Part shown: positions 1 to 9,456 of the stretch, one piece after another
Numbering within the stretch: the stretch's first letter is position 1
Layout: every line of letters starts with the position of its first letter
DNA from: Deferribacteres bacterium
Lineage (GTDB): Bacteria; Zhuqueibacterota; Zhuqueibacteria; Zhuqueibacterales; Geothermadaptataceae
Length of the DNA: 64,000 nt
Direction of reading: 5' to 3'
NCBI GenBank assembly: GCA_020633675.1
Contig: JACKDE010000006.1
Location: 192,901-256,900, forward strand
The notes under the pieces: generated by a model
What the model was told of the DNA's origin: nothing
Seen by the model: only the letters and a program-made list of their open reading frames with translations
Databases searched by the model: none
Translations under genes and position numbers: made by a program

Positions 1-929
1 GGAAAGTCTGCAAGGGTGTTTGCAAAGGTGTTGATGCCCTCGAGATAAAGCGGGTGATGCAGCAATTCCTGATTATTGGTGATATCCGCGTGCTTCGCAA
101 CACGTTCTGCGTGCTGACGGTCAATTGCATACAAACGGAATGCAGCTTGAAAACATTGATCGGTCAGAGTGATTGCTTTGCTGGAGCTTGATCTCGGAAT
201 AACACGGCAGGCAAAATGGGTATCCCACATATAAGCACAAATGCCGGCTTCAATGTTCGCTCCGGCTATAATCTCTACGACCGGATTTTGATCTTCGAGC
301 AGCCAAGAGAAGCGATCGCCTTTTTTGAGATGAATATTGTTTTTATCGGAAGTGTCGAGATGATGGTGTGGAATACGGCTCACTTTTTCGCTGCGCTGGA
401 TATAGCAAGCCTGGTATTTTTTGCGCTGCGGTACTGCGGGCTCAAAGCAATGCTCCGGCCAGAAATTGCAGAATTCCAGCTCACCATGTGCGCTATTGTA
501 GGTGGCATGCCAGAATTTGCCAGCAGGAATTCGTAGCTCGGCGCTAATGGCAAAAATGTAGCTCTGCAATGCTGCATCGAAGGTGATGTGAAGTTTGAAA
601 AGGCTCGAAATACTGTTATCCTGGTTTGATCCGGTTATTTGCAGCCGTAAATGCGAATCTTGCTGCGAAATTGGCCTCACGTCACCATGAATGCCAGCAT
701 TTCGCAACGGATCTTGATGGTTGGCATACTGCCGCCAATAAAGCGGCATCGGCACTGTTTCGCCGATGACAGCCGCTGTGCCGCGGCGGAACTTGACATT
801 GCAAAGCTCCAGATTACGTATTTCTGCGATCATTTCCTCTTGATCATAAATGATTCCATCCCGAGACGCGGTTTGTCTAAAGTGAAGCTTTGTATCTGTG
901 CCCGTGTTTTTTTGATCGAGTTTAGCCAC
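1..929 (-). CDS. Hypothetical protein, C-terminus outside the window
   Basis: The minus strand is open from a GTG at 929 to the window edge (309 codons, no stop seen), so this gene is cut at its 3' end. The GTG overlaps the last 8 bases of the upstream permease gene, the tight coupling seen through the rest of this operon. An in-frame ATG 33 codons in (GAAATGATC context) is an alternative start. The protein starts near VAKLDQKNTGTDT, is rich in aromatic residues and has no signal peptide or membrane segment in the visible part. I do not recognise the family. Position at the end of a sugar-transport and polysaccharide operon suggests a role with the same substrate, for example carbohydrate binding or hydrolysis, but nothing catalytic is evident. 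The reading frame is solid; the function is unknown. Confidence 0.7.
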   Translation of the reverse strand, partial: MAKLDQKNTGTDTKLHFRQTASRDGIIYDQEEMIAEIRNLELCNVKFRRGTAAVIGETVPMPLYWRQYANHQDPLRNAGIHGDVRPISQQDSHLRLQITGSNQDNSISSLFKLHITFDAALQSYIFAISAELRIPAGKFWHATYNSAHGELEFCNFWPEHCFEPAVPQRKKYQACYIQRSEKVSRIPHHHLDTSDKNNIHLKKGDRFSWLLEDQNPVVEIIAGANIEAGICAYMWDTHFACRVIPRSSSSKAITLTDQCFQAAFRLYAIDRQHAERVAKHADITNNQELLHHPLYLEGINTFANTLADF

Positions 930-1788
930 GCAATCCGCCTACATTAATGCCTTTCATGAAATGCCTCTGTGCCAGAAAGAATACCACAATGTTGGGAATC
1001 AGCACCAGCACCGATGCCGCCATCATCACATGCCATTGCGTCACTCCGGAACCGATAATCTGGGTTTTGAGCATATTCAAACCAAGTGTCAGTGTGGCTT
1101 TCTCAATGGAGTTGATATAGATCAACGGATTAAAAAAATCATTCCAAACACCGACGAAGCTAAACACCACCACAGTCGCAACCGCCGGCCGTGCCATTGG
1201 CAAAATGATGCTCCAAAAAATCCGCAATCGGCTGGCGCCATCCAAAAGAGCAGCTTCATCATATTCATAAGGAATCGACAGGAAAAACTGCCGCAAGAGA
1301 AAAATATAAAATGGCGAACCTAAAAATGCTGGAACGATCAGTGGGAAGTAAGTATCGACCCAACCGAGCTTAGCAAACATAACGTACAGCGGTATCATGG
1401 TGATTTGTCCCGGCAACAGCATGGTTGCAATGCAGAGAGAAAACAGGACTTTCCTGCCCTTAAAATTGAGCCGAGCAAAACCATAAGCTGCGAGACTGCT
1501 TGACAGGACAGTACCGATGATCACCGTAACTGTGATAAAGCTTGTGTTGAGAAAATATCTGCCTAACGGAATGATGGTCATCGCAGTTTGATAATTATCC
1601 CAATGCAGTTTGTCTGGGATCCACTGGTACGGCACAGCAAAAATGCTGTCCAGATTATGCAAAGACGAGGACAGCAGCCACAACAAAGGTGTCATGAAAA
1701 TCAGGCTGAGAATAATCAGAGTCGAATATGAAATGCCTAATTTGAGATATTTGGCAAAATGAATTTGCTGTTGACGATATTCGGTCAT
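922..1788 (-). CDS. Carbohydrate ABC transporter permease, MalG type
   Basis: Inner-membrane permease of the CUT1 sugar ABC family, 288 aa, normal length. Six hydrophobic segments are visible, the first at about residues 20-42. The ATPase-docking EAA loop is clear: E178-A-A with D183-G184 and the I-LP element at about 195-197. The gene overlaps the stop of the other permease by 4 bases (start at 1788, upstream stop at 1785), so the two are translationally coupled and should form a heterodimer. With the lipoprotein at 9457-10800 it would import an oligosaccharide released by the neighbouring enzymes. No ATP-binding subunit is encoded in the visible part of the operon; CUT1 systems often share a distant MsmK/UgpC-like ATPase. 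Confidence 0.93.
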   Translation of the reverse strand: MTEYRQQQIHFAKYLKLGISYSTLIILSLIFMTPLLWLLSSSLHNLDSIFAVPYQWIPDKLHWDNYQTAMTIIPLGRYFLNTSFITVTVIIGTVLSSSLAAYGFARLNFKGRKVLFSLCIATMLLPGQITMIPLYVMFAKLGWVDTYFPLIVPAFLGSPFYIFLLRQFFLSIPYEYDEAALLDGASRLRIFWSIILPMARPAVATVVVFSFVGVWNDFFNPLIYINSIEKATLTLGLNMLKTQIIGSGVTQWHVMMAASVLVLIPNIVVFFLAQRHFMKGINVGGLRG

Positions 1789-2711
1789 TTCAATCTTTCA
1801 TCTGTTTGGTAATATACCCAGCGCTGCGACAGCAAGAACTGGATCAGCGTGAACAGCAGGATAATGATGAAAAGCACCCACGCCAGGCTGGAGGCATATC
1901 CCATTTTGAACTGCTGGAAAGCTTTTTTATACAGATAGAGCACAAAGAAAAGGGTTGAATTGTTGGGGCCGCCTTCGCTGCCCTGGCCTGAAGATGCGGT
2001 CATGACCAAGGCTTGCGTAAAAACCTGAAAAGAGCCAATGATATTCATGATCAAATTGAAAAACAGCGCCGGAGAAATCATCGGCAAGGTGATGTGAAAG
2101 AGCCTGCGCCAGCTTTTCGCGCCATCAAGGGAAGCTGCTTCGTAGAGTTCCTCAGGAATGCCTTGAAGTGCTGCAAGGTTGATAATCATGCCGCCGCCGA
2201 CGCCCCAAAGCGACATCAGAATGAGCGCCGGCTTTGACCAGGTTTCACTTTGCAACCAAAGCGGCCCGGCGATACCGAACCATTCCAGCGCACGATTCAA
2301 TAGCCCGAATTCCGGATTGAAAATCCACATCCACAGGATCGAAACGGCAACCATATTGGTGACTGATGGCAAAAAGAAGATCGTTCGAAAAATGCTGATG
2401 CCACGCAATCGCTGGTTGAGCAAAATTGCCAGTAATAGCGATAAAAGCATGCCAAGCGGGACTGAAAAGAACACATAATAGGCTGTGTTCCACAAACTTG
2501 TGTAAAAAAGCGGATCATCGAAAAGCAGGGTGTGGTAATTTTCCATTCCGATCCACTGTGGGGCGGAGAGCAGAGACCAACGCGTGCCGCTCATGAAAAG
2601 CGAAAACACAATCGGCCCTGCTGACAGGAAGACAAATCCAATCAGCCACGGCGAGATAAACAGATAGCCCTCAATATTGCGTTTTGCTCTGTCTGAAATG
2701 CTGATTTTCAA
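1785..2711 (-). CDS. Carbohydrate ABC transporter permease, MalF/UgpA type
   Basis: Second CUT1 permease subunit. I place the start at a TTG at 2711, giving 308 aa, the usual family length. A GAGG element lies about 8 bases upstream and the stop of the glycosidase gene (2713-2715) is one base away. A longer in-frame reading to 2918 only adds residues from inside that gene. The N-terminus then reads LKISISDRAKRNIEGYLF, followed directly by the first membrane helix, which is typical. The EAA motif is present (ELYEAASLDGAKSWRR, then ITLPMISPA). Partner of the MalG-type permease immediately downstream. Substrate cannot be read from the sequence; the operon suggests a polysaccharide breakdown product. 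Confidence 0.92.
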   Translation of the reverse strand: MKISISDRAKRNIEGYLFISPWLIGFVFLSAGPIVFSLFMSGTRWSLLSAPQWIGMENYHTLLFDDPLFYTSLWNTAYYVFFSVPLGMLLSLLLAILLNQRLRGISIFRTIFFLPSVTNMVAVSILWMWIFNPEFGLLNRALEWFGIAGPLWLQSETWSKPALILMSLWGVGGGMIINLAALQGIPEELYEAASLDGAKSWRRLFHITLPMISPALFFNLIMNIIGSFQVFTQALVMTASSGQGSEGGPNNSTLFFVLYLYKKAFQQFKMGYASSLAWVLFIIILLFTLIQFLLSQRWVYYQTDERLK

Positions 2712-2712
2712 T

Positions 2713-5205
2713 TTAAACCTCAGCCGTGATGATTTGTATTTGATGTTCGCCGGATAGAGTGAATTGGCCTCTGCCTTCGTTTCTTGATGCATTCCAATTG
2801 AATCCGTGCGTGCGATTGTCGAAAAGCAGCCTTGGACGGCATTTGCTGACAAAAGCGAAATCAACTCGGCCAAGACCATAGATTCGACATTCGGTTCGAT
2901 CCGACCCTGAACCCGCATCCAATACTGAACCGCCCCAAAGTTCTGTCAAAACGGGCAACACGGGCAAATCGTCGCCCAATTCAATGGTCAATTCGTGACG
3001 ATCAGTATTGTAAAACGGCGTGGGAACTTTGGATGTGCCGGAAAGCGCAATATTGTCGACAAGCATTCGTTGGAGCCATTTGCCGCGTCCTTTGATTTGC
3101 ACATCCCAACGGCCACCACGGAAACAAAGATTTTGTAATGATGCTTCGGCTGCATCAATTGGCATGGCCGTTATTCCACCGAGATCAAAAGCAAGCCCAA
3201 CGATATTATGAATCAGACTGTTATACCAGCCTGAGGCGCAGTTGAGATTCCAGGCAGCGCCATGCAGCCTGAATTTTTCCTGTGCGGGGACATCCAAAGC
3301 GACGAATTCAGGGCAATAACCAAGTGTCTGATAGGCTTGCTCAACGGAATTCAGCCAGCTCTGCAAAGCTGACTTTCTGCCAGCACGCGCCAGCACAGTT
3401 GTGGCTGGTAAATCCCAGTGTGGATACCAGGCTGACATCACCGGCTCGCTGGTGTGGTTTTTATCCCAGGTTGGTGTGATGCGTATGCCATCATCTCCCA
3501 GCAAGTGCTTTTCGATAAAATCGCCGCAGTCAGCCATTCGAGAATGCAGCAAACTCTGTCCAAACGGGAATTCCATAAAAAGCAGGGAAAACAGCGGGTA
3601 AGTTTGGTTGATCTTGTCTGAGTCAGGGTAAACCGAATCACAGCAAAAGCCCTTTTTGCCGTCCCAAAACAGTGGCAAAAAACTGCCTTGCAGTGCATCG
3701 GCAAGTTGAATAGCCACATTCGCCGTCGCATCATCCTGCAGAAGAAGCGCAATTTTTTCCATATTGCGACAAAAACAATACCACATCCCGGTATCGATGG
3801 CGACATAATCCTGACCGCTGCGGGCCATTTTGGTCGGGAGATCGGGGTACATGCCCATGGTCAGGAAACGCCCTTGATCATCGCAGCTTTGCGCGATGGC
3901 ACGAAATGCATGATGCAGCACAGCATAATTGTTCTGCAGCACCGACCGGTCGAGCGTCTCTGCATAAAGCTGCATTACCAGCTCGCAAAACAGAAAATCA
4001 AGTCCACCGATCTTGCGGCTGTCCATCGCTTCAAGTTGCCGGGTCCAGCGTCCGGGGATGGCGCCATCGATATCGCGATGTTGATGCAAAAAAACGACCA
4101 TGCGCCGCATCGTTTCGAGATCGCCGAAACGCGCCATAGCTTGTGCCGTGACCATGTTGTCCCAGCTCCAAATCCAATAATACGTGCCAGGACATGCTCG
4201 CGTCATGCCAAAATCCTGTACTTTGGCAGACTCGACAACCTGCGGCATCTGCTCAAAAAAAGTTTCCACACCGGGAAAGCCTGGCAGGCGAAGCTTGGGC
4301 GTTTGCTTTGCAAATTCATGGTAGCGTTCGCTTTGCGCCTTCCAAATGCCGGTGCTGGGAACTGCAGCGCCATTCCCTGGTTTTCTGGTGAAAAACTGTA
4401 CCGTAAACGTAGGAAAAATCAGGCTTTCGCTATCTTTCTCAGCATCACCCGCATCAAAAACTTGCCAGGCTTGCTGGCTTTTCAGGCATGCATACTCAGC
4501 ATTCCCGATCAGGATGAACGTGTCGGCATCATAGAGCTTGAGATTGGTTTTTACAAATTCGTTTTTAAGGTCTTCCTTGCGGGCAGTCCCCGATACGCAG
4601 TCTCGCTTAAAAAACATCCTGCGCCAATTTTCCGGAATGAGAAAGTCGCCCTGATAGTCGCCCTGCCTTTGCAGCCACGGCCACAGGTGAATTTGGTCAG
4701 TAGCTTTAAGCGCGATGGTACCCGACTTCGGCGGCAGGTCAGCCCAGAGCCGCTCGCCATGCACCTCCCGGGTTCGTGATTGCTGATTCCATAAAACATG
4801 AAAGCGCAGATCGCGTGCAGTTTTGCCTTGATGCTTTGGAAAGCATTTGCACTGCGCTGCAAGCTGATTTTTTTTCACAGCAATCTGCAGCACAACCTCG
4901 AAATCGACCAAATCATGTACTTGCTCGATGCTAAAAGGATGAATCGTCAAGTTTTGCCAGTCCAGCAGTTTTCGATGGAGTTTGCCTTCAGCCTGCCAGA
5001 GCAATTCAAATTTCAGCACACCATCTGGGTGATATAGCAATTTGGCATTGCGGCTCACAGGCTGCTCGCCATGAAAATCAATCTGCTCGATGCCGCCTGA
5101 GCGCAGCGATGCCAACGCCGATACGCGGTCATCGGATATCCATACACCGTGGTCGAGAAAGGAGGTTAGTTCTTTTTGGGTTGGCATTTTCAGTTCAAAT
5201 AACAT
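2713..5205 (-). CDS. Putative six-hairpin glycoside hydrolase
   Basis: 830-aa protein without a signal peptide, so likely cytoplasmic. The N-terminal third (about 1-320) looks beta-rich. From about residue 345 it shows features of the (alpha/alpha)6 glycosidases (GH15/37/63/78-like fold): WIWSWDNMVTAQAMARFGD, then GAIPGRWTRQLEAMD and HGAAWNLNCASGWYNSLIH. The WxWDN/S segment resembles trehalase and GH63-type enzymes, where nearby acids are catalytic, but I cannot assign a family or substrate. The ATG directly abuts the stop of the upstream gene (TAA then ATG), so translation is coupled. A second ATG (MPTQKELT) lies 6 codons in. It probably cleaves imported oligosaccharides. Fold confidence is moderate, specificity unknown. 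Confidence 0.7.
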   Translation of the reverse strand: MLFELKMPTQKELTSFLDHGVWISDDRVSALASLRSGGIEQIDFHGEQPVSRNAKLLYHPDGVLKFELLWQAEGKLHRKLLDWQNLTIHPFSIEQVHDLVDFEVVLQIAVKKNQLAAQCKCFPKHQGKTARDLRFHVLWNQQSRTREVHGERLWADLPPKSGTIALKATDQIHLWPWLQRQGDYQGDFLIPENWRRMFFKRDCVSGTARKEDLKNEFVKTNLKLYDADTFILIGNAEYACLKSQQAWQVFDAGDAEKDSESLIFPTFTVQFFTRKPGNGAAVPSTGIWKAQSERYHEFAKQTPKLRLPGFPGVETFFEQMPQVVESAKVQDFGMTRACPGTYYWIWSWDNMVTAQAMARFGDLETMRRMVVFLHQHRDIDGAIPGRWTRQLEAMDSRKIGGLDFLFCELVMQLYAETLDRSVLQNNYAVLHHAFRAIAQSCDDQGRFLTMGMYPDLPTKMARSGQDYVAIDTGMWYCFCRNMEKIALLLQDDATANVAIQLADALQGSFLPLFWDGKKGFCCDSVYPDSDKINQTYPLFSLLFMEFPFGQSLLHSRMADCGDFIEKHLLGDDGIRITPTWDKNHTSEPVMSAWYPHWDLPATTVLARAGRKSALQSWLNSVEQAYQTLGYCPEFVALDVPAQEKFRLHGAAWNLNCASGWYNSLIHNIVGLAFDLGGITAMPIDAAEASLQNLCFRGGRWDVQIKGRGKWLQRMLVDNIALSGTSKVPTPFYNTDRHELTIELGDDLPVLPVLTELWGGSVLDAGSGSDRTECRIYGLGRVDFAFVSKCRPRLLFDNRTHGFNWNASRNEGRGQFTLSGEHQIQIITAEV

Positions 5206-7083
5206 TTATCGCACATAGGGGCCGTTGAGCACATAATCGCAAACTTGCTTATCCCGGGATTCGACATCTGTGTGAAAGAGCGCCAGATCCGTTTCATTCC
5301 AGGTGCGCTGAGCAATTCGTTCCGAGAAGGGATCGAGAACAAAGACCATTTCGTTTCCATCAAATTTCAAAGTGGTTTTTTGGAGGCGTTTATCCACCAA
5401 ATTCGTGGATACCGCTGCTGCTGAAATGAAACGGGCAAAGTCATCATGTGCTGCGAAATGATCGGTTGATTCAACGCAAAAGGCAAATCCACAACAGAGC
5501 GAACTCAAGTGTTCGCGCGTGAAATTTCTTTTCTTGCCTTTGTATAAGTAAAGGGAAATCATCAGGTGGTCGCCGTTGATCCAAATTCTGCCACGATGTT
5601 CTTTAATGCCCTTTGCGAAGCTCGGCAGCACAGCAATCAACGTTCTGAAATCTTGAATGATGATTTGTGGCGTGTGATTAAATTCGTGCGGAAATTCAGT
5701 AATATTGCTGCCACCAACCAGCAGTTGATCAAATGGTGCGTGATACGAAAAAATCAAATCGATACGAATCTCTGCAACATTGGTGTTGCCCTGCGGCTTT
5801 GGAATGTAATTGACCAGAGCCAGGTTTTTATGCTGAAAGACAAATCCTCGGCCTTCTTCGTACAAATAGCTGCTGTCGATGTCGCCGCCAACCGTGTGGC
5901 AAAAATTATCCTGACCGACTGCGCCGCCATTAAACACGAGCCGTGAATACATGCCACGAAAATCCTGCAAGCTCGAAATGTGCTCTGCGCGCCGGTAGCG
6001 CAGCGAAAAGACATCGTTTTGCCCGCCATTCACATACGGTCGGCTGGCCGTGCCGAGACAATATTCGGCTGTCATGCAGGTGGTTAAATCTCCCCATCCA
6101 CCCGCGTAGACCTGGTCATCGAAACAGGAAAGGCTTCTTTGATTTTCCTGCCGCGTGCTGTTTTCGTGATATTGCTCGCAATAAGTCGTCATGCGAAATG
6201 CGGTCGGATAGCTCTTGCTCAGAGCGATTTCCTTCGCTGCTTCCGGAACATGGAAGTTCAATATTGCGATCAGGGCATTTTCGATCAGAGCCGAAGGATG
6301 AGCAAAGCGCCTTGGCAAGTCCGCATCCAGAAAAATCGGCTGTTGCATGGCAAAAGCAAACGTGCAGTGCAGGGCGGAAAAGCCGCCAGCGGAATCTTCT
6401 GCATAAGCCCGCGAGAATGGCCCGGCGAACTGCTGGGATGGTGCGTGCCAATGCAGTGCGACATTCAGCCAAAGCCGTTGTTCCAGGAATAGCGCTAATG
6501 CACGTGCCTGCTGGTTTTGTACAAATTCCGCAGCGATTGCAAAGAACCAGAGATCAAGCGCTGTGTAGGTCGGGCTATTATACTCCGCCATCTCTGCCTG
6601 CAAATGGTGTTTGTGGCGGCGTGCTGAGATGGTGCGATGAAAGTCCTGAAGCAAGCGATGTCCCAGTTCGCTGTAGGCAGGCATTTCGAACAGCTCGCCC
6701 GCGCAAATCAGGTGCACAAAAGCGGCCAGCGGGTGGTTGACATTACCGTCGCTGTAACGTACTGTGGCAGAAATGGGCAAATTTGATTTGAGATTATTCA
6801 AAATATTGTTTTTGGCGGAAGCGCTGAGCAAGTGTGGGTAGCGCTGCAAAAGCACAAACAACGTCGCAGGGGAGTGCGTGCCGTCATCGACCTGGGTGTG
6901 GGCGAGAATCTTGTTTGCCAATGCGACATCGGATGCTTCGCTGCTCTCCAGAAGGGTGATCGCGTACCAAATGGTTTCGCGCGGGATCAGGCAAAGCATT
7001 TGGTCTGCGTCATAATAGCGTTCAGCTTCTTTTTTTGCACTGTCAAGCAGCCATTGGCGGAAATTTTGTGGATTGGTAATCAC
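5206..7083 (-). CDS. Large alpha/alpha-toroid-like protein, possible polysaccharide lyase or hydrolase
   Basis: About 625 aa from a GTG at 7083, one base past the upstream stop, with GAGGAG 13 bases upstream. An alternative ATG at 7110 gives MLVRSIFFNVITN. No signal peptide. The N-terminal half is helical with repeated hairpins (for example AEMAEYNSPTYTALDLWFFA at about residues 165-185). The C-terminal half is beta-rich (ADRIWINGDHL-like and LKFDGNEMVFVLDPF segments). That helical-toroid plus beta-sandwich layout is shared with heparinase II/III-type lyases and some six-hairpin glycosidases, but I see no signature that fixes the family. It lies between a heparinase-like protein and a glycosidase in a sugar-transport operon, so action on the same polysaccharide fragment is likely. 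Conserved function is an inference. Confidence 0.6.
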   Translation of the reverse strand: MITNPQNFRQWLLDSAKKEAERYYDADQMLCLIPRETIWYAITLLESSEASDVALANKILAHTQVDDGTHSPATLFVLLQRYPHLLSASAKNNILNNLKSNLPISATVRYSDGNVNHPLAAFVHLICAGELFEMPAYSELGHRLLQDFHRTISARRHKHHLQAEMAEYNSPTYTALDLWFFAIAAEFVQNQQARALALFLEQRLWLNVALHWHAPSQQFAGPFSRAYAEDSAGGFSALHCTFAFAMQQPIFLDADLPRRFAHPSALIENALIAILNFHVPEAAKEIALSKSYPTAFRMTTYCEQYHENSTRQENQRSLSCFDDQVYAGGWGDLTTCMTAEYCLGTASRPYVNGGQNDVFSLRYRRAEHISSLQDFRGMYSRLVFNGGAVGQDNFCHTVGGDIDSSYLYEEGRGFVFQHKNLALVNYIPKPQGNTNVAEIRIDLIFSYHAPFDQLLVGGSNITEFPHEFNHTPQIIIQDFRTLIAVLPSFAKGIKEHRGRIWINGDHLMISLYLYKGKKRNFTREHLSSLCCGFAFCVESTDHFAAHDDFARFISAAAVSTNLVDKRLQKTTLKFDGNEMVFVLDPFSERIAQRTWNETDLALFHTDVESRDKQVCDYVLNGPYVR

Positions 7084-7084
7084 G

Positions 7085-9424
7085 TTAAAAAATATACTCC
7101 TCACCAGCATAGATGATCTTGGCAATTTGGCTGCTTTTTTTCATGTCATCTGGCAGTAGCTGCCACGAGAGTGCTTCGCCACCCAAGCTGATCAGCACTA
7201 AAAATTGTGCAGCGTGATGCCGCACTGAAAGCTGCAAAAAGCTGTCGCGCTCGCCTGAATGCGGATAGGCAGGCACAAACTCTGAAAAGCCAGTTTTATA
7301 AGCAACGGATGCCGGTGAAAGACAATACAGTTTGACTCGCTCGCCTTGGTGTGAAATCAGGCATTGGAAATGGCCATTATTCGTCTGCTCTGCAAACTCG
7401 CCATAGGTGTGCACATTCCACTGAATTTCGCGCTGCTCAAGCAACTCAATATCGTCGCGAATGACGAGCAAACCGGGCCGGATTAAAGCAAAATGGCGTA
7501 TGCATTTTTTCACGCCAAGAAAATCAAGATAGCAGGGTGCGAGGTCGGCAGTCAGCCAATTCTTGCGGGCATCTTCGCCCTGATGGATTACTTTCGCAAA
7601 CCGATTTTCCGGCACGAACTCGGGCGCCCAGGTGCAGCTGTCGCCAATTTGCCCACGAGCATCGAACGTGAGCGTATTATGCAGCGCCGTGTCCCGGCGG
7701 TAGACTGGCCCCGGCCCACTGATGAGAAAAGCCTGATTTTTCATGACCAAAAAGCTGCCGTTGCAGGGATCGCTATGGCCATAGCCACTCCACTCGCCAG
7801 CCTTGTAGCGCTGTTTGCCCAACAGGCTATCCGCGCGAAAGGTGATCAGTAATTGATCGCGATCATTTTGCTCTCGATAAAAAATTTGGCCACCATCGGC
7901 AAAAAATGTGGGTTTGGGGGGAGTTGCCTTCGGCCGGATTGCCGGATTCAAATACAGAAATTCCCAAACTCGGCGGCGGGGCGGGACACTGCGAAAGTCG
8001 ACACCTTGGGGCGGGATCGATTGCAAAGTATTCCCGGTCTGCTGTGCCTGCGCGGATTGGCATCGGGAAGCAATCAGAAAGTGCATCCAGGCATCGCCGC
8101 CGACACGATACTGTGGATCGCCAAAGGTCAATGAAAGCTGGCGGTCAGGGCTAAGCGTTGCAGTGCGGAAGTGCGAAGCTTGCTGCCAGTAGGCTGATTT
8201 GTCCCAGAAATTGACATCTGCACAATGATCGAAAAGCTCAAGATAACGCAACAGAAAGAGATGTTCATAAATCCACAGATTGATACCGTGCGGGTAAAAA
8301 CCATCTTCTGGCAGCATATTCACGATCCACTTGAAGGCGCCGTGAAAATACTCAATCCATTCACGCGCACGGGCATGCTTTTCCCAAAACAGGAAGGAGA
8401 AAGCCAGCAGACCGTGACTGCAACCGAGAAAATGCGCCTGCGCATAGTCATCACGCTGATAGCCGAGATGGTCCCACACCCGGGCTGCCAGGGCAAATAG
8501 CTTGCTCTCTGCTTCTGCTTTTTGCTCGCTGCTAAAGTTTTGCCACAGCCAATCGTACGCAGTACAGGCATTAAAAAGCGTCTCGCCTGCCTGGGTGTCG
8601 ATCTGCATCGGCTCAAAATCCGCAGAAGAAGCCAGCGCCAAAAAATCGAAAAATGTCTGCAGCGCCAGCCTAAAATCCTGTGAATTTTGTGTGAGTATCG
8701 CGATGAATGCCGAAATGACAACCCGATCGAAAACGTGCAGCCTTTCCGGTCCGGGGAGGGTTTTGCTTTCCGGAGTCAGCGTGAACTCGAGCTGCCAGTT
8801 GTCCCGCAGCCTCAATATTTCAGCCCAAATCTTACCGTGCGTGCTGGTTATGCGACTGCGAAGGTCATCCAGTGCTTGGGAACCGAAGAGCAGGCGGGGA
8901 TAGCTGTTTCGCAGTTCATCTTTGAGCACTGTTCTAATTGGCTTTGCCTTACGCTTAGCAGAATTGTGAATTGCTATGGAGATGGGCTGCAAGCGCATAT
9001 CTGACCAATTCAGCTCGAGCATTAACGATTGGCTGCTCGGCAGTTCTGCCAGGATAAGGGCTTGCAGCTTTTGGATAGCCGTTTCATCACCCCAAAAATT
9101 GAATCTGCCCGAAAAGGTCACGCCATTTACAGTGAGCGTAACTTCCGGCATCGGCGGGACAAAGCGCCAGCGGGGCCAGGGGCCGACTGCAATGCCAGGC
9201 TCGTTTGGGCTGAATTCCATCTCTGCAAATCGGCGAAGACCATCATATGGCCGTGACTGGCTTTTCGGACGCATGTAACAAAAGTGCTGCTGCAGTGGGT
9301 AGTCATCTGCTTCGAAGCGCACCCAAAATCCATACCGGCCTGGCGGCAATTCCTTTGGAACTTCAAACACCAAAGATGTCGGGCTTTTTCTCTGTTTTGC
9401 AGACAGGTCGATGCGAATGGCCAT
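7085..9424 (-). CDS. Heparinase II/III family-like protein (DUF4962-type N-terminal region)
   Basis: 779 aa. Residues 1-155 look like a small beta domain. The sequence RNSYPRLLFGSQALDDLRSR near residue 170 is typical of the start of the helical toroid in DUF4962/heparinase II-like proteins. The helical region runs to about 480 (HGINLWIYEHLFLLRYLEL). The C-terminal beta-sandwich carries FADGGQIFYR, HSDPCNGSFLVMKNQAFLI and the family-typical YRRDTALHNTLTFDARGQ. Heparinase II/III enzymes cleave uronate-containing polysaccharides by beta-elimination using His/Tyr/Asn residues, so substrates such as alginate or glycosaminoglycan-like material are plausible. No signal peptide is visible, so it may act on imported oligosaccharides. 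Start at ATG 9424 lacks a strong Shine-Dalgarno site. Confidence 0.8.
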   Translation of the reverse strand: MAIRIDLSAKQRKSPTSLVFEVPKELPPGRYGFWVRFEADDYPLQQHFCYMRPKSQSRPYDGLRRFAEMEFSPNEPGIAVGPWPRWRFVPPMPEVTLTVNGVTFSGRFNFWGDETAIQKLQALILAELPSSQSLMLELNWSDMRLQPISIAIHNSAKRKAKPIRTVLKDELRNSYPRLLFGSQALDDLRSRITSTHGKIWAEILRLRDNWQLEFTLTPESKTLPGPERLHVFDRVVISAFIAILTQNSQDFRLALQTFFDFLALASSADFEPMQIDTQAGETLFNACTAYDWLWQNFSSEQKAEAESKLFALAARVWDHLGYQRDDYAQAHFLGCSHGLLAFSFLFWEKHARAREWIEYFHGAFKWIVNMLPEDGFYPHGINLWIYEHLFLLRYLELFDHCADVNFWDKSAYWQQASHFRTATLSPDRQLSLTFGDPQYRVGGDAWMHFLIASRCQSAQAQQTGNTLQSIPPQGVDFRSVPPRRRVWEFLYLNPAIRPKATPPKPTFFADGGQIFYREQNDRDQLLITFRADSLLGKQRYKAGEWSGYGHSDPCNGSFLVMKNQAFLISGPGPVYRRDTALHNTLTFDARGQIGDSCTWAPEFVPENRFAKVIHQGEDARKNWLTADLAPCYLDFLGVKKCIRHFALIRPGLLVIRDDIELLEQREIQWNVHTYGEFAEQTNNGHFQCLISHQGERVKLYCLSPASVAYKTGFSEFVPAYPHSGERDSFLQLSVRHHAAQFLVLISLGGEALSWQLLPDDMKKSSQIAKIIYAGEEYIF

Positions 9425-9456
9425 AGCTTGTGTTGTCGGAGTCTTCGCTGTTCGTA

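Noticed and set aside
2712..2918. Extended N-terminus of the MalF-type permease
   Set aside because: The extra 69 residues lie wholly within the glycosidase gene, and a TTG with GAGG upstream gives the normal family length.
3688..4779. Long plus-strand open frame (363 codons) opposite the glycosidase gene
   Set aside because: Antisense shadow: residue pattern is not protein-like, and the minus-strand gene is well supported and operon-linked.
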